10,474 bases of DNA from Gammaproteobacteria bacterium (lineage in GTDB: Bacteria > Pseudomonadota > Gammaproteobacteria > DRJJ01), in NCBI GenBank assembly GCA_011052255.1, contig DRJJ01000142.1, forward strand, positions 1-10,474, in the 5' to 3' direction. Positions 5,479-10,474 of the stretch are shown in pieces; the first letter of the stretch is position 1; each line of letters starts with the position of its first letter. The translations under genes were made by a program, and so were the position numbers. The notes below the pieces were generated by a model. It did no database searches. It worked only from the letters and a program-made list of their open reading frames with translations, and was not told the DNA's origin.

Positions 5479-5964
5479 ATGAAATTGTCAACCAAGGCGC
5501 GCTATGCAATAACTGCGATGATGGATCTCGCGCTGCATGAACAAACTCGCCCCGTCACACTGGCGGATATTTCGCAAAATCAAGGCATATCCCTGTCATA
5601 TCTGGAGCAGCTGTTTGCTCGACTGCGCAGCTATGGTCTGGTACGTGGAGTAAGAGGCCCCGGAGGCGGTTATCGCCTGGCAAAATCATCCACTGAAATC
5701 AGCATTGCTGAAATCGTTGGTGCAATCAATGACAAGAACAATATGCCGCAATTGTCAGAACCAGAAGGCCCGGATGAAAATAATCTGTCTGACAAGGCGA
5801 TGATGGATCTTATGTGGAACGAACTGAGCTGCCGGATATACCGCTTTTTAGAAGGTCAGTCCCTCGATCAGTTTATTAGCCTGCAGCAGACAGGTGAAAA
5901 AGAGGAAGGTGGCGCGGCAACACTAAGCTCGGTCGCAACTGGTAGTAGTTCAGCAGTTGCCTGA
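5479..5964 (+). CDS. IscR-like Rrf2-family transcriptional regulator lacking the Fe-S ligands
   Basis: A 161-residue DNA-binding protein closely matching IscR in its winged helix-turn-helix: MKLSTKARYAITAMMDLALH, DISQNQGISLSYLEQLFARL and VRGPGGGYRL. E43, the residue tuning DNA-site choice in E. coli IscR, is kept. The cluster-binding part is not: E. coli C92, C98, C104 and H107 correspond to an acidic cysteine-free stretch (SEPEGPDENN, 93-102) and Asp110 in DLMW. The only cysteine is C118, in the following helix. The protein thus resembles a permanently apo-form regulator, or senses something else. The start has a strong AAGGAAGGAG (5463-5472) six bases before the ATG. No iscSUA genes follow. 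The tail (142-161) is Gly/Ala/Ser-rich and low in complexity. The targets are unknown; its own promoter and the adjacent sulfurtransferase gene are the nearest candidates. Confidence 0.9.
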   Translation: MKLSTKARYAITAMMDLALHEQTRPVTLADISQNQGISLSYLEQLFARLRSYGLVRGVRGPGGGYRLAKSSTEISIAEIVGAINDKNNMPQLSEPEGPDENNLSDKAMMDLMWNELSCRIYRFLEGQSLDQFISLQQTGEKEEGGAATLSSVATGSSSAVA

Positions 5965-5988
5965 TCATAAATTCGTTCAATGGTAAGT

Positions 5989-6016
5989 AAAAGGCAGGTC
6001 GTTGACCTGCCTTTTT
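5989..6016. terminator. Bidirectional Rho-independent terminator
   Basis: A 12-bp stem AAAAGGCAGGTC (5989-6000) with loop GTT pairs with GACCTGCCTTTT (6004-6015). A run of T follows on the plus strand, and the 5' A run gives a T run on the minus strand. It serves both the IscR-like gene and the convergent EamA transporter gene. Confidence 0.9.
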
Positions 6017-6021
6017 ACTGT

Positions 6022-6900
6022 TTACACCAATCGCCTTTTCAACATATGCCCCCACTGGTAACACATTAAACCAAAACTGATCATGGCTGTACCAATGATC
6101 ATTTCCGTGCTGATTATTTCATTGTTCAGCAGGTGCCCGAGCAGCATGGCTGTGACGGGTGTGATCATGGGTATCAGGGCAACCTGACGTGCCTCAAGAT
6201 GATGGATCAGATAAAAGTACAGGCTGAATCCGACCAGAGTAGCAACAATCCCCAGGTACAGAATCGAGTAGCCTGCTCTTGGCGGTATTTCAGTCGGCCA
6301 GCTGCCGTCCACTATCAACCAGGTTAGCAGATAGAGCACAGACGCAATCAACAGGCCGCCTCCGTTTACAACCATTGCCGGCAGACCGGCCTGCACCCGT
6401 TTTAACAGTACCGCACTGATGCTATGCAACAATGTGGATGCTGTGACCAGAAAAATACCCAACTGCGCTTCATCACCCAGATGTACGCGGCCTGAAAAAA
6501 TAACAACCAGGCCACTAATGCCGAAAACGATACCAAAAATCCGCATGGGCGTGAGGCTGTTTTCACCCAGAAACAGTGCTGCCATGATGCCAATCGTCAA
6601 AGGGCTTAGACCAAACAGGATTGCAATCATTGACGACGGGATATACTGCGCGCCGGCATACACCAGTATCATCGCACCATAAATACCCAGGCTGGCGGCC
6701 AGATACGACTGTATGGCCTTGCGGTGCCATACCAGACGCATACGCAGGTAACGTAACAGAACCAAAGTCAGTACGGTACCAATTACCATGCGCGCAGTTA
6801 CGCCAAATAAAAACCCAACCTCTTCACCACTCCATTTTACACCGAGTGGTGTCGTGGACCAGATCAGGATAACCCCGAGATAGGCAATGGGTACAGTCAT
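6022..6900 (-). CDS. EamA (drug/metabolite transporter superfamily) permease
   Basis: A 292-residue inner-membrane protein with two tandem EamA domains, about residues 4-136 and 147-283, each of five hydrophobic helices, giving the usual ten-helix fold. Typical features are the end of the first repeat, SPLTIGIMAALFLGENSLTP (99-118), with the conserved Glu, and its counterpart around ITPVTAMLLGHLLNNEIIS in the second. The C-terminus is basic (HMLKRRLV), consistent with a cytoplasmic end. EamA proteins export or exchange amino acids, nucleotides or other small metabolites; the substrate cannot be deduced. The ATG at 6900 has a modest GGAA seven bases upstream. It follows the tgpA terminator, so it needs its own promoter, which I could not identify with confidence. 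Confidence 0.9.
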   Translation of the reverse strand: MTVPIAYLGVILIWSTTPLGVKWSGEEVGFLFGVTARMVIGTVLTLVLLRYLRMRLVWHRKAIQSYLAASLGIYGAMILVYAGAQYIPSSMIAILFGLSPLTIGIMAALFLGENSLTPMRIFGIVFGISGLVVIFSGRVHLGDEAQLGIFLVTASTLLHSISAVLLKRVQAGLPAMVVNGGGLLIASVLYLLTWLIVDGSWPTEIPPRAGYSILYLGIVATLVGFSLYFYLIHHLEARQVALIPMITPVTAMLLGHLLNNEIISTEMIIGTAMISFGLMCYQWGHMLKRRLV

Positions 6901-6933
6901 GTCAGTTTCCAGTAAAGATAAATAAAGTCATTT

Positions 6934-6971
6934 AAAAAGAAAAAGGCCCGGATCTTTCGAAGACGGGCCTT
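6934..6971 (-). terminator. Rho-independent terminator behind the moxR-DUF58-tgpA operon
   Basis: Read on the minus strand, AAGGCCCG (6971-6964) pairs with CGGGCCTT (6950-6943), with an additional inner TCTT/AAGA pairing. The stem is followed by a T-rich tract, TTTTTCTTTTT. It separates the leftward operon, and the small ORF at 6995-7087, from the EamA gene. Confidence 0.85.
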
Positions 6972-6994
6972 GAGGAATTCAGATTGTTAACAGG

Positions 6995-7087
6995 TCAATC
7001 TGCCCCGGCCCTCCAGGCACAGCGATGTGCCACAACGGCATACCAGTTGCGGATCATGGGGAGTGAATGTTTGTATGTCTTGACCAT
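6995..7087 (-). CDS. Candidate small protein of 30 residues behind tgpA
   Basis: An ATG at 7087-7085 opens 30 codons ending in TGA at 6997-6995. The peptide begins MVKTYKHSLPMIRNWYAVVA and continues with a basic, Cys- and Trp-containing tail. AGGA (7098-7095) lies seven bases before the start, a good spacing. The ORF begins 68 bases after the tgpA stop on the same strand and ends about 23 bases before the terminator stem, so it fits neatly in the 3' end of the operon transcript. I do not recognise the sequence. It has a net positive charge and only a short hydrophobic patch (WYAVVA), too short to span a membrane. The alternative is a non-coding 3' UTR with a chance ORF. Confidence 0.4.
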   Translation of the reverse strand: MVKTYKHSLPMIRNWYAVVAHRCAWRAGAD

Positions 7088-7155
7088 GTTCTGATCCTGA
7101 CACAGAGAGGGAGTGGGCGTCAAGGGTGAAATTGTGAAGCCGTAGTCATTGTGTA

Positions 7156-9108
7156 TTAGACTTTGTTACGCTTTAGTTTTACCCGACGCATGGCCTTGAC
7201 AAGATCTGCCCTGTTATAGCGACTGCGGCCTGTCGGTTCATAACGTAAAGCCTGGTAAGCATGCAGTACGGGACCGATGGATGTGTAAAGATCCGGGCGT
7301 ATTTTTTTTATACGTTGTGCGAAATCAAGCGGCCCTTCCCAGGTCCGTCGTCGTATACCGGCGCGTTGCAATTTACGACACAGTTGCATGTAGGCATTGA
7401 CCACGGGATCGTTTATCGACTGGCGTTCCTTTTTCCACCAGACGAGCAGATATAACGCAACGATCAGGCTGGACAATGCGGTCATCCAGATGGCCATTTG
7501 TGTCCAGTTAAGAATGCCCAGTCGACGTAACACGCTGTTTTGCAGTTCCGGTCCGTAACTCATCACCCAGATGTTCCAGAGGTTGTTGACGCCGTCCCAC
7601 GCCAGCACCAGGTTACGCAGGAAGCTGATATTGGTACGTAGAAGCCCGAGGACTGGCAGTGCTTCCGGTAAGGCAGCTTCAATACCGTACTCAATACGTT
7701 CAGGGGCGATAGCTGCAGTCGGGTCAATACGCACCCAGCCCTGTTGATCCAGCCATACTTCGGCCCAGGCGTGGGCATCGGACTGTCTGACGATCAGGTA
7801 ATTTCCCAGCGTATTATATTCACCACCCTGGTAGCCGGTGACAACACGTGCAGGGATGCCGCTTGCGCGCATTATAAACACAAAGCTTGAGGCATAATGT
7901 TCGCAAAAGCCGCGCCGGGTGGTGAATAGAAACTCGTCGATACTGTTTTTACCGAGCCGCGGAGGGTTGAGTGTATAGGTGAACGGATCCTGACCAAAAT
8001 ACTGTAGCAGGTAGTGGGTGCGTTGTTGTATGTCCGGATATTCCTGGCTTAATCGTTGTGCCATCTGGCGACTGCGTGGGTTGCCATTGGGGGGTATCTC
8101 AAGTGCCCGTGAGCGCTGTGCAGCTGGCAGCGTGGGTGGCCAGTTCGCTACCGGTCGTGAAACCAGCTTATAACGTATTCGTTCGTCTACCTTGTTTCGG
8201 GAAAGTAACTGGCCATCCGTAGTGATGGTCATGTTACTTTCCGGAGCGACGACATAATCCAGGCCGAATAACCAGCGTCGGTTATGGGCTTCGAGTGTGA
8301 CGCTGTAGCGGACTGGTTTACCTGTGCTGGCTACCCAGGTTTTAACTTTTTGTGCAGATGTGTTGTTGTGCCAGCTGCGTCCATCGTAGTCCCAGAGTAC
8401 CGGTCCACGCCAGTAAAGCGTGGAATGCTCAGGAGTGTTTTGTTCAAATTCAACACGAAAAGCAACTTCGTTTGACAAGCTTAACTTGCTGATGCTGCCG
8501 GGTGACATACTGTCACTTATGCCAGTGCGGGCCATCTCGCTGTCACCAGGTAGTTTCCATAATGGCCCCTGTATACGCGGAAATAGCAAAAATAGTATGA
8601 GCATAACCGGGATGCTTTGTAGCAATAGAACGGCACCCTGTTTCAGAGCGCGCCGGCTTGAAATCATCGTTTGCTGGGATAACATCCAGGTGCTGGTGAC
8701 CAGCCAGCTTCCCAGAACCAGATAAATCACCATGAATGCTGACTGGTCAAACAGAAATTGTGACAAGATCAGAAAATAGGCCAGAAACAGCGTAATGATC
8801 ACATCGCGTTGCTGTCGAATTTCGAGTAATTTCAGTGCCAGCATCACGATTAGCAGGGATACCCCTGCATCGCGTCCGAGCAGGGTACCAAACTGGGCGA
8901 CCACGGCAATGATAGCGGTCAGCACCAGTGTAAGTCGTACCAGTGCCGAGGGTAGTTTGTACTTGTATCTTGCAATTACGTAGCGCCAGAATGCTATCGC
9001 AATCCATGTCAGGCTGACCCAGAGTGGTATATGTGTTACGTGGGGTAGTAACACGACACTCAGCGTAGCCAGCAGCCAGTTAAACACCGTGAGTGAAACG
9101 GCCATCAT
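7156..9108 (-). CDS. tgpA: Membrane transglutaminase-like protein, TgpA type
   Basis: TgpA is an inner-membrane protein with a periplasmic transglutaminase-like domain; the Pseudomonas aeruginosa homologue is needed for viability, but its substrate is unclear. The DUF3488 N-terminal part (about 5-180) has several hydrophobic helices. The transglutaminase core holds the triad C402 (RRGFCEHYAS), H446 (DAHAWAEVW) and D462 (RIDPTAA), close to C404, H448 and D464 in P. aeruginosa. One helix (about 537-558) precedes a cytoplasmic DUF4129-like tail (NDPVVNAYMQL onward). I chose the ATG at 9108, giving 650 residues, because it overlaps the DUF58 stop as ATGA, the usual sign of translational coupling. 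An upstream ATG at 9156 would add 16 residues without membrane character. It is the third gene of moxR-DUF58-tgpA. Confidence 0.93.
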   Translation of the reverse strand: MMAVSLTVFNWLLATLSVVLLPHVTHIPLWVSLTWIAIAFWRYVIARYKYKLPSALVRLTLVLTAIIAVVAQFGTLLGRDAGVSLLIVMLALKLLEIRQQRDVIITLFLAYFLILSQFLFDQSAFMVIYLVLGSWLVTSTWMLSQQTMISSRRALKQGAVLLLQSIPVMLILFLLFPRIQGPLWKLPGDSEMARTGISDSMSPGSISKLSLSNEVAFRVEFEQNTPEHSTLYWRGPVLWDYDGRSWHNNTSAQKVKTWVASTGKPVRYSVTLEAHNRRWLFGLDYVVAPESNMTITTDGQLLSRNKVDERIRYKLVSRPVANWPPTLPAAQRSRALEIPPNGNPRSRQMAQRLSQEYPDIQQRTHYLLQYFGQDPFTYTLNPPRLGKNSIDEFLFTTRRGFCEHYASSFVFIMRASGIPARVVTGYQGGEYNTLGNYLIVRQSDAHAWAEVWLDQQGWVRIDPTAAIAPERIEYGIEAALPEALPVLGLLRTNISFLRNLVLAWDGVNNLWNIWVMSYGPELQNSVLRRLGILNWTQMAIWMTALSSLIVALYLLVWWKKERQSINDPVVNAYMQLCRKLQRAGIRRRTWEGPLDFAQRIKKIRPDLYTSIGPVLHAYQALRYEPTGRSRYNRADLVKAMRRVKLKRNKV

Positions 9109-10067
9109 ACTTTTTGTACCCTGGGCATTTGAAACAATGCCAGGGCAGTTAAACACTGGTGCAGATGTGCGCTACCGCTCGCAGGCTCGATTAACTGGTT
9201 GGGCAATGACAGACCATATGGTTCGTGGCGGGCATCGCACTCCAGCACCCATTGGCACAGACGCGAAAGTCGTTGCTCTATATTGCCCAGATTACTCACA
9301 CTGTCCCAGCTAAGCCATAAACCACTGTCGATTTGTTCATGAAACTGTTTCAGGCATGGCAGGCCTTCTGCATTCTGCCGACGCCAGGTCAGGCGAGATA
9401 ACGGATCACCGGCGGCATAATTGCGCAAACCGACAAATTCATCACCCTGTGCCGGTGTGGTTCGGGTGCGTTCCCCGGTTCCGGATTGGCCACGTAGTTT
9501 AACGGGAGGTGCATTGGTTTCGGGTTTGGGATAGACGGTTAGTGTGTAGTCCGGTTGCCACCAGGACCAGGCGCGGGTCAGATTTAGCGGGTAGCGTGTT
9601 GCAATCCGGATTCGTCCGGGCGACAGGTGACCACGTCGTGTTGTGGTAACCGGGATCTGTATTGTATCGCTGGCATTGGCCTCTAGTATCGGTAAAATAG
9701 TGTCATCGTTTGCGAAGATATCATAGCGCTCTCGCTTGCCAGGGTTATGTATATTGATTTTAAGTAGCGCGGTTTGGCCGGCAAACACGGGTTGAGAAAT
9801 GCCACAACGCAAGTTCAGCCCCAGTAAGTTGTGATGTGTTTTGATCATTGACAGGATAAACATACTGCCAAGTAAAAAGGTGAGCATGAATGCCAGACTG
9901 TTACTGTAATTAATCGCACTGAGTAGCATGACAAATAGAGCCAGTCCGAAATACAGCCCATGTAAGGTTGGTACGATGTAGATCCGGTGACGGTGCAGGC
10001 GCACGGTACCGGGTTCTGATGCTTTCAGGTTTCGAGCAGACAGTCTGTCGGCAAATTGTTGTAGCAT
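9105..10067 (-). CDS. DUF58 domain protein (MoxR-associated, vWA-like)
   Basis: A 320-residue protein with two hydrophobic segments (about 34-53 and 57-75) that probably anchor it in the inner membrane, and a cytoplasmic C-terminal region. The family signature DEFVGLRNYAAGDPLSRLTW is at 209-228. An earlier conserved stretch, RRGHLSPGRIRIATRYPLNL (144-163), is also typical. DUF58 proteins regularly sit beside MoxR AAA+ ATPases and are thought to be their partners or clients; the exact job is unproven. The start is 18 bases after the moxR stop, with no strong Shine-Dalgarno sequence, so reinitiation or coupling is likely. Its TGA overlaps the tgpA ATG. Gene order matches PA2875-PA2873 of P. aeruginosa. 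Confidence 0.92.
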   Translation of the reverse strand: MLQQFADRLSARNLKASEPGTVRLHRHRIYIVPTLHGLYFGLALFVMLLSAINYSNSLAFMLTFLLGSMFILSMIKTHHNLLGLNLRCGISQPVFAGQTALLKINIHNPGKRERYDIFANDDTILPILEANASDTIQIPVTTTRRGHLSPGRIRIATRYPLNLTRAWSWWQPDYTLTVYPKPETNAPPVKLRGQSGTGERTRTTPAQGDEFVGLRNYAAGDPLSRLTWRRQNAEGLPCLKQFHEQIDSGLWLSWDSVSNLGNIEQRLSRLCQWVLECDARHEPYGLSLPNQLIEPASGSAHLHQCLTALALFQMPRVQKV

Positions 10068-10085
10068 GGGTTAGCCGGATCTGGT

Positions 10086-10474
10086 TCAGGGCACAGGAAC
10101 GGAGTGTAATAGCAGCGATGCGAGGTCTGTGCCGGCCGGTGCTTCATGATTGGCACCTAGACGGTGGCCAGCAACGGAAGGCAGAATCTGTTGCACGTCC
10201 TCAGGTAAAACCGCCTCTCGTCCATCCAGCAGGGCCCAGGCCTGTGCACTGCGTAACAGTGCCAGTGCAGCGCGTGGCGACAAGCCATTACGGAAGTTTA
10301 ACGGGTCGCGACTAAATTTGACCAGATCCTGGATGTAGTCCAGCAACGCATCTGATACGTGAATTTTTTCAGTCGCTTTTTGTAAATCAGTAAGCTTGCG
10401 GGTATCCAGAGTGGTTTCCAGCTCCTGAATCAGTTCCTGGCGATTACGACCAATTAATAACTGTCGTTCTGCGG
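10086..10474 (-). CDS. MoxR-family AAA+ ATPase, C-terminal part (runs off the right edge)
   Basis: The reading frame is open from the window edge to TGA at 10088-10086, so about 128 C-terminal codons are present. The Walker A and B motifs lie outside. Visible is the AAA lid: the arginine-containing sensor 2 stretch GLSPRAALALLRSAQAWALL (about 50 residues into the visible part), then DGREAVLPEDVQQILPSVAGHRL, both standard for MoxR proteins. Upstream is the linker ETTLDTRKLTDLQKATEKIH. MoxR ATPases act as chaperone-like remodelling enzymes. This is the first visible gene of the moxR-DUF58-tgpA operon; its promoter lies to the right of the window. Confidence 0.92.
   Translation of the reverse strand, partial: AERQLLIGRNRQELIQELETTLDTRKLTDLQKATEKIHVSDALLDYIQDLVKFSRDPLNFRNGLSPRAALALLRSAQAWALLDGREAVLPEDVQQILPSVAGHRLGANHEAPAGTDLASLLLHSVPVP

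Noticed and set aside
9109..9156. Upstream ATG at 9156 as the tgpA start
   Set aside because: It would overlap the DUF58 gene by 52 bases and add a non-hydrophobic leader. The ATGA overlap at 9108-9105 is the normal operon arrangement.

Overview
The window looks like a chromosomal segment of a gammaproteobacterium. The evidence is a DEDDh oligoribonuclease (Orn) close to a RhdA-type rhodanese with a CQTHHRS active site, a YqiB/DUF1249 protein, an IscR-like Rrf2 regulator and a MoxR-DUF58-TgpA operon, all typical of that class. I cannot name the genus. No phage, transposase, CRISPR array, tRNA or rRNA is visible.

Layout. Positions 1-1763 hold the start of a leftward M48 membrane protease, then rightward orn, then convergent leftward rhdA. 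Positions 1764-1958 are a divergent promoter region between rhdA and a rightward DUF5666 repeat lipoprotein (1959-3269), which ends in a strong terminator. Positions 3330-3600 carry no gene but a run of hairpins and palindromic repeats. Three rightward genes follow: DUF1249 (3644-4144), an exported two-domain sulfurtransferase (4258-5166) and, after a 312-base AT-rich leader, an IscR-like regulator (5479-5964). A bidirectional terminator (5989-6016) separates these from a leftward EamA transporter (6022-6900). The right end is a leftward operon moxR (partial) - DUF58 - tgpA (10474 to 7156). A candidate 30-residue ORF and a terminator lie behind it.

How the genes may work together. The right-hand operon is a well-known cluster of an AAA+ ATPase, a von Willebrand-like DUF58 protein and a membrane transglutaminase, probably acting at the cell envelope. 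The middle holds two different tandem-domain sulfurtransferases, one cytoplasmic and one exported. An IscR-like regulator next to the exported one lacks every known iron-sulfur ligand. A shared sulfur or redox theme is an inference from proximity only.

Most of the window is ordinary housekeeping sequence, and I see no clear new multi-gene system. The points most worth a second look are the ligand-less IscR paralogue, two promoters whose -10 boxes are centred inside dyads, the small ORF behind tgpA, and the hairpin array after the DUF5666 gene.
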